64,000 nt of DNA, taken from NCBI GenBank assembly GCA_963787675.1, contig CAWBDV010000010.1:434001-498000 (forward strand). The letters are read 5' to 3'. Of this stretch, positions 1 to 8,439 are shown in pieces (position 1 is the first letter of the stretch; each line of letters starts with the position of its first letter). Made by a program: the position numbers and the translations under genes. This stretch comes from JAJPKK01 sp963787675 (GTDB lineage: Bacteria; Pseudomonadota; Alphaproteobacteria; Rhizobiales; Xanthobacteraceae). Below the pieces are notes generated by a model, which worked only from the letters and a program-made list of their open reading frames with translations, was not told the DNA's origin and searched no databases.

Positions 1-162
1 GGCGAGTTCATTCTGGACAATCAGGCCGAAGAGATCCTGCCCTGGACCCAGACCGGCTACCGCTTCGTCAAGCGCCAGTCGCAGTCAGATCCGAACGTAT
101 GGGTTTCGCTGGGCGATCCGCGGCCATCGCCGCTCACCGCCGCCGCAAGACAGCGCCGCTAA
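1..162 (+). CDS. Transglutaminase-like cysteine peptidase (BTLCP family), C-terminal part
   Basis: The gene enters from the left edge; the last 53 codons are visible and end at a TAA. The reading contains ILPWTQTGYRFVKRQSQ and NVWVSLG, which I recognise as the conserved C-terminal strand and tail of the bacterial transglutaminase-like cysteine peptidases (DUF920) that are common in Hyphomicrobiales. The Cys-His-Asp catalytic core lies outside the window. Members are usually exported proteins of about 200-250 residues with unclear physiological role. A strong hairpin follows 83 bp downstream. The family call rests on the tail only. Confidence 0.75.
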   Translation, partial: GEFILDNQAEEILPWTQTGYRFVKRQSQSDPNVWVSLGDPRPSPLTAAARQRR

Positions 163-752
163 TCAACGGCGCACCAAGGTCAAACGAAGGAGTTGCGCGA
201 ACCGGTCACGTCCCCACCCCTCCCCGTCCCCAGATCGGTTCGTGCGCGGCCGGAGCTCCCCCAGGCTCCGGCCGCATTTTGTCGCGGGTCTCGATTCTAT
301 TCATATTTCAATAGGCGAGCGTTTAATTGCTTGCTACGGAGCGCAAAAATCTGTGGAACGCATCAGCTGAAGCTGCCCAATGTCGCGGCAGGTCCCGTAT
401 TATACTGGCCCCTACGTTCGTCCACCCCACAGACATTGCCGAATGACGGACAAGGGTAATTTTCCCATCGCAAATTGGCCTGATCAGCAAGTCCAACCAT
501 ACATGCGGATATCCGTAGGAACGCGAAATACCGTTGGCATTGCACCAAGTCTCAGCAGGTTCGAGATTAGGATGGTTCTAACGAGGATTTGTGCAGCAAG
601 CGCTTCATAGCGACTTGACTAGAGGATGTAGGCGAGCAAGGTGCGAGCTTAGACTCCGGACTTGATCAGGTTGCTCAGTTAACTGAACTGCTCCGCCTCG
701 TTTGAGGCAAATAACACGGGAACTTTAGACCACATTCTCAGGACACTCTCAG
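163..752. other. Intergenic region without a convincing gene
   Basis: This 590-base gap holds the terminator of the preceding gene. Short open frames exist on both strands, but they are basic, low-complexity readings without recognisable motifs. The right end should contain the promoter of the AraC-type regulator; I could not assign boxes with confidence. Confidence 0.5.
246..281 (+). terminator. Rho-independent terminator after the BTLCP gene
   Basis: A perfect 11-bp GC-rich stem (246-256 pairs with 265-275) with an 8-base loop is followed by ATTTTG. It sits 84 bases after the stop codon on the same strand, as expected for an intrinsic terminator, although the U-tract is short. Confidence 0.75.
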
Positions 753-1766
753 TTGTTCACATCTGGTAGTTCTCGTGGGTTGGCCAACCTCACGCCGCTT
801 CACCGGTTTCCGCTCGTGAAAACCTCCGATCTGGAGGAGTTTCGCGAGACGCTAACCACCAAATTCAATGCCCGCGGCCTCGAGCTGGACGCGGGGCCGC
901 GGCCCTTTGAGACGCGACTGAACTTCATCAAGCTAGCCAACACCGATCTTGTATTCAGCACCTGCACCGCCCCCCACTCGGTCCACCTTGCGGCTTCGGA
1001 CCTTGTCCGGCAGCACTTCCCTTTGCGCAAGTGCGGGCACACGCGATTCGGCGGTACTCAATTTGATATTAGCGCGACCGAGAGTGCGGTTATCCCCCCA
1101 GGCATCGAGGCCGTCCACGAATACGAAGCCGATTTCGAGGTATTCATTTTCCGCGTAAAGCCATCGGCTTTGCAGGCCAAGCTAAGCGCCGTTGTTGGCA
1201 TGCCGATCGCCCGTAAAATTGAGTTTGCGATGCGGTCGCGGTTCTCGAATCCGTCGCTGCAGCGTCTTAAGCGCCTTCTTGAATTCATGGTCACGGAGCT
1301 CGACTACGAAGATGGGGAGGTGTCACCCGCGGCCCTCGCGGAATTCGAACAGCTCTTGATCATTGCGTTCCTCTTCGGCAATCAGCACAATTTCAGCGAT
1401 CTCATGACACGCGAGCAACCGCGTCCGGCACCGTGGCAGGTTCGAGCGGTTGAGGAATATATCGAGGCGAATTGGAATCGGCCGATCACGGTCGAGGATC
1501 TCGCCGCCGCCGCGGGCGCGAGCACTCGCAGTGTGTTCAAGGCCTTTCGCGAAGCGCGCGACTGCTCGCCCATGGCCTTCGTCAAGAGCGTGCGCCTGGC
1601 CCGAGCACGTCGCATGCTGGAGCATCCGGAGCCTACGACCTCGGTTGCCGACGTCGCGTTCGCCTGCGGATTTCTCAATCCCGGGCACTTTGCGACGGAC
1701 TATCGCCGTGCGTTCGGAGAGTTGCCGTCGGTTACGCTCGCGTCCTCAAGGCATCGCCGCAATTAA
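753..1766 (+). CDS. AraC-family transcriptional regulator
   Basis: A 337-residue protein with two parts. Residues about 40-190 resemble the AraC-binding-like N-terminal sensor domain. Residues about 226-330 form the double helix-turn-helix DNA-binding domain: ITVEDLAAAAGASTRSVFKAF is the first helix pair and VADVAFACGFLNPGHFATDYR the second, followed by the usual FGELPS. The effector is unknown. The frame opens at TTG (753); no ATG with a good ribosome site lies nearby, so the start is uncertain by some codons. It converges on the M20 gene with only 27 bases between the two stops. Confidence 0.85.
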   Translation: MFTSGSSRGLANLTPLHRFPLVKTSDLEEFRETLTTKFNARGLELDAGPRPFETRLNFIKLANTDLVFSTCTAPHSVHLAASDLVRQHFPLRKCGHTRFGGTQFDISATESAVIPPGIEAVHEYEADFEVFIFRVKPSALQAKLSAVVGMPIARKIEFAMRSRFSNPSLQRLKRLLEFMVTELDYEDGEVSPAALAEFEQLLIIAFLFGNQHNFSDLMTREQPRPAPWQVRAVEEYIEANWNRPITVEDLAAAAGASTRSVFKAFREARDCSPMAFVKSVRLARARRMLEHPEPTTSVADVAFACGFLNPGHFATDYRRAFGELPSVTLASSRHRRN

Positions 1767-1793
1767 GAGGCGCGGGCGCGCGCGGAGCGCCGA

Positions 1794-3095
1794 TCAGTGC
1801 GGTGGCCGGGTCACCGGCTGCAACAGATCGCGGACCGCGAGCGCGACGATCTTGGTCGCGGCACGCAAATCCTTGAGGCGCAGGTTTTCGCTCGCGTTGT
1901 GAGCGTTGGCCTCGATGATAGTGCGAGGACCTGCGCCGTACAGCACGATCGGAATTTTGCGAGCCGCATAGTGCCGAGCGTCGGTGTAGAGCGGCACGCC
2001 CTTTACCGGAATGGGCGTCTTGAGGATGCGCGCGGCATGCCGGCGCAGCGCGTCGCTGATCCGTTCCCAGCCCGGTTGCGGGGCGAGCGGCGTCGCCGAT
2101 AACAGGCGGGTGATCTCGACCTTGATGCCGCGATAAGGCTTTGCAGCTGCCGCAATCGCCTGCCGCAACTCCGCTTCGGCCGACACAGCATCCTCGTCCG
2201 GAATAATGCGGCGGTCGAGCCGCAGCGTGACCCGATCCGGCACCACATTGGCGGCGAAGCCGCCCGTGATCGTGCCGATGTTCAGTGTCGGCGAGGTGAT
2301 GCCGGCGCTGCGCGATTTCCGCCGGGCGAGCCGCGCGCGATATTTATAGAGCGCGGCCATGATGCCCGTCGCGGCTTCGAGCGCATCGCGCCCCGAACTC
2401 GGCTGCGCGGCATGCGCCTGCTTGCCTGTCACCACGACGTCGAAATGCAGGCAGCCATTGTGGGCATTCACGACGGCGTAGGAAAAACCGGCCGCGATCG
2501 CAAAGTCCGGGCGCGTGAGGTTGTGGTCGAGCAACCATTTGGGCCCGAGATTGCCGCTCACCTCCTCGTCGTAGGTGAAGTGAAGCTCCACCGTGCCAGA
2601 CAGGAGCTCGCGTTGCGCAAGATCGCGCAGGGCCAACAGCGCAAAGGCATAGGTTGCGAAATCGGACTTCGAAACCGCAACGCCCCGCCCGTACATCACA
2701 GGGCCGAATTTGCTGTCTTCGATGGCGGCGCCGTAAGGATCATGAGTTCATCCCAACCCTGGCGGCACCACGTCGCCGTGCGCATTGAGAGCCACCACCG
2801 GACCATCGCCGAAGCGATGGCGAACGATCAGGTTAGTTACGCTGCGCATGCCGGCGGCGGCGACTTCGGCGGACGGCACCGGATGCGCTTCGGCCTTGAG
2901 GCCGAGTTCCGCAAGGAGTTCGGCCGCGCGCGCGGCATGACGCGCGCAGTCGCCCGGCGGATTGTCGGTCGGCACCTTCACGAGCTCGGCGAGAAACGCC
3001 GTCTCGCGACCGAAGTTCGCGTCGACGAAGCTCTCGATCGAAGTTTCGGCCGAGCGGTCGGTGGACTGGGCGCTAGCGCGCTTCTGTGTGGTCAT
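1794..3095 (-). pseudogene. M20-family metallopeptidase with an in-frame TGA
   Basis: Codon 116 is TGA (bases 2748-2750), and both sides continue in the same frame to give a 433-residue M20 peptidase (ArgE/DapE/CPG2-like amidohydrolase). Before the stop lies the metal motif ALNAHGDVVPPG; after it come THDPYG, MYGRGVAVSKSD, the TYDEEVSG acid pair and the lid domain. Homologues have Trp here (G-W-T-H-D-P), so the change is TGG to TGA. A G at one base restores Trp and also a GANTC site, which makes a base-calling error a real possibility. The start ATG at 3095 follows the patatin stop by 25 bases, so the two probably share a transcript. If the stop is real the protein is dead. Confidence 0.8.
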
Positions 3096-3120
3096 GAGGC
3101 CGAGATTGCCAAAGGCTCAA

Positions 3121-4284
3121 TCACGTCGGCTCGGCCGCGTCGGAGACGTAAAGACCTACGCCGATCAACGGATCGATAGGCTGCTCCCAAGGCCGCTGCT
3201 CGATCACGCGGTTCGCGTCGGCGTAGCCCGCCTGCCACCGCGCATAGATCGAGGCGGGCGAGAAGTCGAAGTCGCGCGAATTGGTCTCGCCGTCGAGAGC
3301 CCGCGCGTTGATCTCGATCAGGTGCATGACCGATGTGCAGCCCCACCCGGCGAGCTCCTTCGCCTTCGGCGTATTCCTCTGATCTTCAGGGAGCATCTGG
3401 ACCAGCTCGCGAATGACGTGACGCATGCGGTGCAACCGGGCCTGTTCCGCGATGTTGTGGCGCGAGCGACTGCCGAACAGAATATCCTTCTGGCGGGTGA
3501 ACGCCTGTGCGAGTGATTCCGGCTCGGGACCGTGCGTGTGCCAGAGCTGCACGGCAAAGACGACCGAATCCTTCCGGGGATTTTCCTGGAAGACGACCTC
3601 GACCGGCGTGTTCGAGTAAATGCCGCCGTCCCAATAGGCTTCACCGTCGATGCGAACGGCCGGAAACGAGGGCGGGATCGCACTCGAACCCAACACGTGT
3701 TCGAGACCGATCTTCTCGTTCTTGCTGTCGAAATACCGCATCTGGCCGCTACGTACGCTGACGAGGCCAAGCGTGAACCGCGGTTTTCCGCCGTTGATCA
3801 GTTCGAAATCGACGAGCGTCGGCAGCAGTTCCTTGAGCGGATCGACGGAATAGATTGCGGCCTGCTCGACGCCGACCGGTGCCTGCGGGCCCCAAATGGA
3901 AGCGGGGTTAGGTGTGAAGAATCCGGGCACGCCATTCAACAGCGTGGTGAAATCGCTGAACAGATTTCCAAACGGGGCCGCGATCATGCTCCAGGGCGGC
4001 GGCGCGCGAAGCTCGATGCGCGACCAGAACTCCTTGAGCCGTTCGAGCCGGAGGGCCGGATTGTTGCCGACGATGATGGCCCCGTTGATCGCGCCGATCG
4101 AGGTGCCGACGACCCAGTCGGGCTCGATGCCCGCTTCGTGCAGCGCTTGATAGACGCCGCCCTGGTAGGCGCCCGGGGCGCCGCCGCCCTGCATCACGAG
4201 CACCACCTTGCCGGGGAGCGACAGCCGATCCGACGAATCGAGGTCGGCGACAGCATCGAGGGTCTTGTCCGTGGTCATGTCCAT
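3121..4284 (-). CDS. Patatin-like phospholipase, DUF3734-type
   Basis: Serine lipid acyl hydrolase of the patatin family, 387 residues from the ATG at 4284 (an upstream GTG/ATG extension to 4347 is possible). The glycine-rich oxyanion loop GGGAPGAYQGG is at residues 33-43, the nucleophile elbow G-T-S-I-G gives Ser62, and the second dyad residue is Asp219 in YWDGGIYSNTP. The long C-terminal region (about 250-387) fits the DUF3734 extension of alphaproteobacterial patatins. No signal peptide is seen, so it is probably cytoplasmic or peripherally membrane-bound. It is followed by the M20 gene on the same strand. Confidence 0.9.
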   Translation of the reverse strand: MDMTTDKTLDAVADLDSSDRLSLPGKVVLVMQGGGAPGAYQGGVYQALHEAGIEPDWVVGTSIGAINGAIIVGNNPALRLERLKEFWSRIELRAPPPWSMIAAPFGNLFSDFTTLLNGVPGFFTPNPASIWGPQAPVGVEQAAIYSVDPLKELLPTLVDFELINGGKPRFTLGLVSVRSGQMRYFDSKNEKIGLEHVLGSSAIPPSFPAVRIDGEAYWDGGIYSNTPVEVVFQENPRKDSVVFAVQLWHTHGPEPESLAQAFTRQKDILFGSRSRHNIAEQARLHRMRHVIRELVQMLPEDQRNTPKAKELAGWGCTSVMHLIEINARALDGETNSRDFDFSPASIYARWQAGYADANRVIEQRPWEQPIDPLIGVGLYVSDAAEPT

Positions 4285-4409
4285 GTGGGGGCCCGCGCTT
4301 AAGATACGATCAAAATCATAGATTTGGCTGCACAACCAGCGGGTCAAGTCCCGGTCCGCAAGAGTCGGACGTCAATGGAACGAATGTCTGAGCGCGTGCG
4401 AAAATGCAA

Positions 4410-4432
4410 ATGGCCGGGACGTGCCCGGCCAT
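4410..4432. repeat. Short palindromic intergenic repeat (ATGGCCGGG hairpin)
   Basis: Perfect 9-bp arms ATGGCCGGG and CCCGGCCAT around loop ACGTG. A second copy with the same core lies at 7274-7294. Such GGCCGGG palindromes are abundant between genes in Bradyrhizobium-like genomes. It lies just past the stop of the minus-strand Vgb-like gene and may help terminate it. Confidence 0.65.
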
Positions 4433-4489
4433 GATGCTTTTTTGTGCAGGCGGCGGCGGCTGACGGGCGCCCGCAGGCGGTGCTGCGGA

Positions 4490-6160
4490 TCAGTCGAGCG
4501 GCTCGACCTTGACGATCGAGGCGCCGTGATTGCTGCCGGTCCAGAACGTCACCGGCGTCGTCGTATTGTCCACGAAGACGCGGCGGATGTTGGTGTCCTT
4601 GGGCAGCAGGTACTCGACGGTCTCGTTGGTCTTCGGATTGACGCGGGTCACGCGATCCGTCGTCATGCCGCCCGTCCAGATCTCGCCGTTCTTGTCGACG
4701 ACGGGATAATAGGGGCCCGACCACGGCGTCGGCAGCGCCCATTCCTTGAACGCCTCGGTCTTGGTGTCGAACATGCCGATCTTGTTGCCGCGATACTCGG
4801 CGAACCACAAACGATCCTGCTCGTCCATGATGCCGCGACGATTGCGCGAGCGCTCGGTCGGCGCGCGGTAGAGGCTCAAAGCCTTGGTCTGCGCGTCGAT
4901 CTTGCCGATGTAGTTGTCCTGGAATTCCATGAACCACAGATTGTTCTTCGAATCGGAATCGATGCCGTAGATCGTATGCCGGCCGGGCGTCTTGATCTCC
5001 TTCATCGGATCGAAGGTCTCGTATTTCCCGGACGCGAGATCGATGCGGTAGACTTCCTGGTTGCCGGCGTTGTTGGTCCAGATCTTGCCGTCGACGCTGT
5101 AGGACAGGCCCAGCATGTTGAGCTGGGTGACATTATCGCTCTTGTCCTTCGGCATCGGATAGAACGCGAACTTCTCGGTCTTGGGATCGAACTTCGCGAT
5201 CGCGCCCTGGAACATCATGCCGATCCAGATGTTGCCCGACTTGTCGGTTTCGAGATCCAGTGTGCCGACAGGGAAGCCCTTCTTCAACTCGGGCAGCGCG
5301 ATTTCCGCGTGCTCACCGGTCTTCGGATCGAGGCGGCCCAGGAACTGCTCGCCGAAATTCGAGTACCACACCATGCCACGGCCATCGAGAATGACGTCAT
5401 GCGGCTCGATGGTCGGGCGCGGCAGATCGTATTCGGTGATCAGTACCTTGGTGGCTCGGCCGCTGGGGCGCGGCAGCGTCTTGAGCTGGTAGTCCCAGGA
5501 GTCGCCTTCCGAGAGGTTGATCGTCGAGAAGTATTCCGCAGTCTTGCGGAAGGTCTCCGGCTTCGGCGCCCATTCCGGATCCATGCGCTTCTGCGGCTTG
5601 ATCGGCTGGCTGACCTGGGCGTAGTTCGCCATGCGGTTGAGAACCAGGGTGAACTCGTCCGCATTGTGGGTGGAGCGCACGATGCGCTCAATGGTGTGGC
5701 AGCCGTTGCAATTGAGGAGCTGTGCCTTCTGATCCTCCGTACCCGGCATGCTCATCATCCACTCGGCGTTGGTGAGCTGAGACGACAGGTTGCGGGTCTT
5801 CTTCAGCTTGAGGTCCGCCGTGTTGGCCTTGGAGGCGTCGACCTTCGTCTTGACCACGCCGTCCTTGCTGGCGCCGTCGAGATCGAAGCCGACGGCGCGG
5901 ATGCGCAGCGTATAGTCGCCGGAGTCCAGCTTGCCGGCGGGGAAGCTGTAATGGCCGCTCGCGTCACTCACCACGGTGTAAGCGATGGTCGAGCCGTCCC
6001 TCTTGGCAGTGACGAGAACGCCCTCCGTCGGGCCTTCCTGTGACACCACCTGGCCCGCGAGCGTCTGGGCTTGCGCCGCCGATCCTGCACCCGTGACCAC
6101 GACGGCGGCCGCAACAGCAGCGGCGCTCGTCAACAGCAAATGTTTCACTCGCATCGTCAT
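4490..6160 (-). CDS. Exported Vgb-like beta-propeller protein with a c-type heme motif
   Basis: A 556-residue exported protein. Residues 1-36 form a signal peptide ending in AAQAQT. Residues about 37-120 look like a carboxypeptidase-regulatory-like (Ig-fold) domain, with EGVLVTAKRDGS and SGHYSFPAGKL. A single C-N-G-C-H motif at residues 151-155 is a covalent heme c site in the CxxCH pattern, inside a helical cytochrome-like stretch. From about 250 to the end, repeated GxIWxG, NNLWFMEFQDNYIGKID and LWFAEYRGNKIG blades match the SMP-30/virginiamycin-B-lyase-like propeller. Ribosome site GGGAGA is well placed for ATG 6160 or 6154. It is the first of three consecutive minus-strand exported genes. 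Substrate is unknown; an electron-transfer or sensing role is inference. Confidence 0.85.
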   Translation of the reverse strand: MTMRVKHLLLTSAAAVAAAVVVTGAGSAAQAQTLAGQVVSQEGPTEGVLVTAKRDGSTIAYTVVSDASGHYSFPAGKLDSGDYTLRIRAVGFDLDGASKDGVVKTKVDASKANTADLKLKKTRNLSSQLTNAEWMMSMPGTEDQKAQLLNCNGCHTIERIVRSTHNADEFTLVLNRMANYAQVSQPIKPQKRMDPEWAPKPETFRKTAEYFSTINLSEGDSWDYQLKTLPRPSGRATKVLITEYDLPRPTIEPHDVILDGRGMVWYSNFGEQFLGRLDPKTGEHAEIALPELKKGFPVGTLDLETDKSGNIWIGMMFQGAIAKFDPKTEKFAFYPMPKDKSDNVTQLNMLGLSYSVDGKIWTNNAGNQEVYRIDLASGKYETFDPMKEIKTPGRHTIYGIDSDSKNNLWFMEFQDNYIGKIDAQTKALSLYRAPTERSRNRRGIMDEQDRLWFAEYRGNKIGMFDTKTEAFKEWALPTPWSGPYYPVVDKNGEIWTGGMTTDRVTRVNPKTNETVEYLLPKDTNIRRVFVDNTTTPVTFWTGSNHGASIVKVEPLD

Positions 6161-6336
6161 TCTCTCCCTATGCAAGATGCCTGGAATTCTGCGCGGGCCT
6201 GTTCTTCACGGCAGCCGCAAAAACGCGACCGACTCCAAAACCCTTTGTCGGAGGAAGCCGAGTTTGCTCCATTTTGGTCTGGCGATCCATGGGGCAGGGG
6301 CCCCGATCGGCAAAAAATCCGACCAGGATGAATGGC

Positions 6337-7188
6337 TCACTTCTTCACAGCAGCGGACGCGCGCTCGTTGAAGTAACGCAGATCCGGCGCCTTCTGGCCC
6401 TTTTTTGCCGGCATCAGCAGGCCGTCGGCGCTGCGCATATAGACCTCATCACCCACTCTGATGTGGTCGTTGTTCTCCGGGCAGATGGCCTCGACCCAGA
6501 TCGGGTCGCGCACGCGGTTGTAATTCTTCACCACGGTCCACGGTCGCGTCAGGGCATGATCGATCGTCGTGACCTCGTCGTGCAGGACGTCAGGCTTGTC
6601 CTTATCCTGGTAGAACCGCTCCAGGACGATGGTCTCGCCGTCCGGGTGCAGCGGGATGCCGCTTGAGTCGTAGGCGCGCGGGCTCTTCAAAAGCCGCGTC
6701 TCGACCAGAAGCTCGTCGTAGCGACCGTCGCCATCGGTATCGACCCAGCGACCGATCGAATAGCCCATGAACGAACTGTCGAAATTCTCCGGGAAATCGC
6801 GGCCATCGGTGTAGATACGCCGCAGCATGGTGAGATATTCGATCAGGATGTGGGTCGTCTTCGGGTAGATGATGATCTCCATCGGGAAGATCACGTTCAT
6901 CGCCCGCGGCATGCCATCGGGAATGCAGGAATAGGTCGGATCGGTACCGGGCCCGCCTTCCTCCTGATCCTTCAGGTTGGCTTCGAAGATCGCCTGGAAT
7001 TCCGCCGTCAGCGGCGCGCCTTCCTTGCCGCGCGGAAGCGTTGGCACCCACTGATTGTTGACGCCCGGCGGCCGGCGCCATTGACCGTTCCAATCGGGAT
7101 ATTTCGACTCGTCGAACGCCTGCGCCGGCACAAGGCCGAACGCGATCGCCGCGATCGCCAACGAGCCGACCGAACACCAAAACCGCAT
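6337..7188 (-). CDS. Exported protein of unknown function, paralogue 1 (YPDWNGQW family)
   Basis: A 283-residue protein with a signal peptide (cleavage near AQAFDES). It is clearly paralogous to the next upstream gene (7332-8165): both start the mature protein with FDE-KYPD--GQW and share EFQAIFEAN/EYRAIFEAN, DQEEGG, GMPR-MN, RRIYTDGR, GYSIGRW, ALTRPWTV and DLRYF-like ends. Two cysteines after the signal (in TYSCIP and EAICPE) are conserved between the pair and could form a disulfide. DTDGDGRYDELLVE resembles an EF-hand/dockerin calcium loop. I do not know a characterised member. The neighbouring heme/propeller protein and quinoprotein suggest a periplasmic oxidation pathway, which is inference. 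Confidence 0.85.
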   Translation of the reverse strand: MRFWCSVGSLAIAAIAFGLVPAQAFDESKYPDWNGQWRRPPGVNNQWVPTLPRGKEGAPLTAEFQAIFEANLKDQEEGGPGTDPTYSCIPDGMPRAMNVIFPMEIIIYPKTTHILIEYLTMLRRIYTDGRDFPENFDSSFMGYSIGRWVDTDGDGRYDELLVETRLLKSPRAYDSSGIPLHPDGETIVLERFYQDKDKPDVLHDEVTTIDHALTRPWTVVKNYNRVRDPIWVEAICPENNDHIRVGDEVYMRSADGLLMPAKKGQKAPDLRYFNERASAAVKK

Positions 7189-7273
7189 TTCTATTTACTC
7201 CCGCGATTCGCCGTCATGGCCGCGCTGTCGCGGCCACGGCTTCAGCATCTCATCTGCAAGAAAAACACATGGA

Positions 7274-7294
7274 TGGCCGGGACAAACCCGGCCA
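7274..7294. repeat. Short palindromic intergenic repeat, second copy
   Basis: Arms TGGCCGGG and CCCGGCCA around ACAAA, the same core as at 4410-4432. A related hairpin (GGCCGCG...CGCGGCC) lies about 40 bases to the left at 7220-7237. Both fill the 143-base gap between the two paralogous exported genes. Confidence 0.6.
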
Positions 7295-7331
7295 CGACGC
7301 GAATGACCAGTTCGATCTGCATGAACTCGGT

Positions 7332-8165
7332 CTAATGTCCCGGCTGCTTGAAGTATTTCAAGTCGGGCGGCTCCTGCCCCTTCTTGGCGGGCATCAGGTA
7401 ACCATTGGCGCTCAGCATGTAGGGCTCGTTGCCGATCACGACGTGCTGATTGCCCTCGGCGCACACCGATTCGAGCCACTCGGGATCGCGGTCCTTGCTA
7501 CGCGCGTATTTCTTCGTGACCGTCCACGGCCGGGTCAGCGCATGGTCCATGACCGTGATCTCGTCGTAGAAGGCCATCTTGTCGGCCTTATCGAAGTAGA
7601 TGCGCTCCTTGATGATGGTCGCGTTGTCGCGGTGGAAAGGCGTCCCGGTCGAGTCGTAGGCGCGCGGACCACGCAGCCCGCGGGTCTCTACGAGGAGCGT
7701 GTCGTAGTTGCCGTCGCCGTCGCTGTCGATCCAACGGCCGATCGAGTAGCCGACGAAGCTCGGCTCGATTTGCTCCGGCCAGCCGCGTCCGTCGGTATAG
7801 ATGCGGCGCGAATCGTGAATGTGCCCCATCAGGATTCGCGTGGCTTGTGGCGTGACCACGACTTCGAACGGCTCATAGGCGTTCATGACCCGCGGCATGC
7901 CGGGCGAAAGACACGTGTAGGTCGGCGTTTCGCCCTGGCCGCCTTCCTCCTGGTCCTTCACGTTAGCCTCGAAGATCGCGCGGTACTCGGGCGTCAGCGG
8001 CGCGTCCTTGGCCAAGACCCAGCGCGGCCCGCCGCCGGTCCGTAGCCACTGGCCTTTGAAGTCGGGATATTTGGTTTCGTCGAAGGCCTGGGCGCCGACG
8101 ATCGTCAGCAGGAGCGTGATGGCGGTGGTTGGCGCGAGCAAACCGCTGCGGCGGTAAGACGGCAT
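7332..8165 (-). CDS. Exported protein of unknown function, paralogue 2 (YPDFKGQW family)
   Basis: A 277-residue paralogue of the preceding gene, co-directional with it. It has a signal peptide (cleavage near GAQAFDE), the same two cysteines (TYTCLS and ESVCAE), the acidic loop DSDGDGNYDTLLVE, and the ALTRPWTV and PDLKYF blocks. Start ATG 8165 is preceded by a GGGAGGA ribosome site. The pair probably arose by tandem duplication, since both strand and architecture are kept. The family is common near quinoprotein and Vgb-like genes in this order as far as I recall, but no function has been established to my knowledge. Confidence 0.85.
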   Translation of the reverse strand: MPSYRRSGLLAPTTAITLLLTIVGAQAFDETKYPDFKGQWLRTGGGPRWVLAKDAPLTPEYRAIFEANVKDQEEGGQGETPTYTCLSPGMPRVMNAYEPFEVVVTPQATRILMGHIHDSRRIYTDGRGWPEQIEPSFVGYSIGRWIDSDGDGNYDTLLVETRGLRGPRAYDSTGTPFHRDNATIIKERIYFDKADKMAFYDEITVMDHALTRPWTVTKKYARSKDRDPEWLESVCAEGNQHVVIGNEPYMLSANGYLMPAKKGQEPPDLKYFKQPGH

Positions 8166-8439
8166 TTCCTAGTCCTCCCAAGAGTCTATGCGAAGTATAT
8201 CAGGGCCGCCGCGCGGCGCGGAAGGGCTGAAGAACCGGCTGGACACTGTTCTGGACGCTGACGATTTGAGGGCGTGCAAAAAATGCAAGAAAAGACCATT
8301 CGGCGCTTCCTGCAGGGCGCAATCGCCGAAGAGCGCGTTCCGCTTGTTTGTCCAAGCGTCGCAGCGACTTGTCGAACCATCCTGCGCTACACTGGCAGCA
8401 ACCGCATGAAGTTCAGCTGGAAGATGAAGGAGAACTCGG

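Noticed and set aside
363..610. Short frames on both strands in the first intergenic region
   Set aside because: They overlap each other, lack ribosome sites and show no family features.
2748..2750. Selenocysteine or reassigned UGA in the M20 gene
   Set aside because: The residue expected here is Trp in a non-catalytic position, no SECIS-like hairpin was apparent, and UGA ends many other genes in the window.
4421..6043. Long plus-strand frame opposite the Vgb-like gene
   Set aside because: It mirrors a well-supported minus-strand gene; composition is Arg/Asp/Val-rich as expected for an antisense shadow. The same holds for other long antisense frames, for example opposite the CapD-like gene and the first hydrolase genes.
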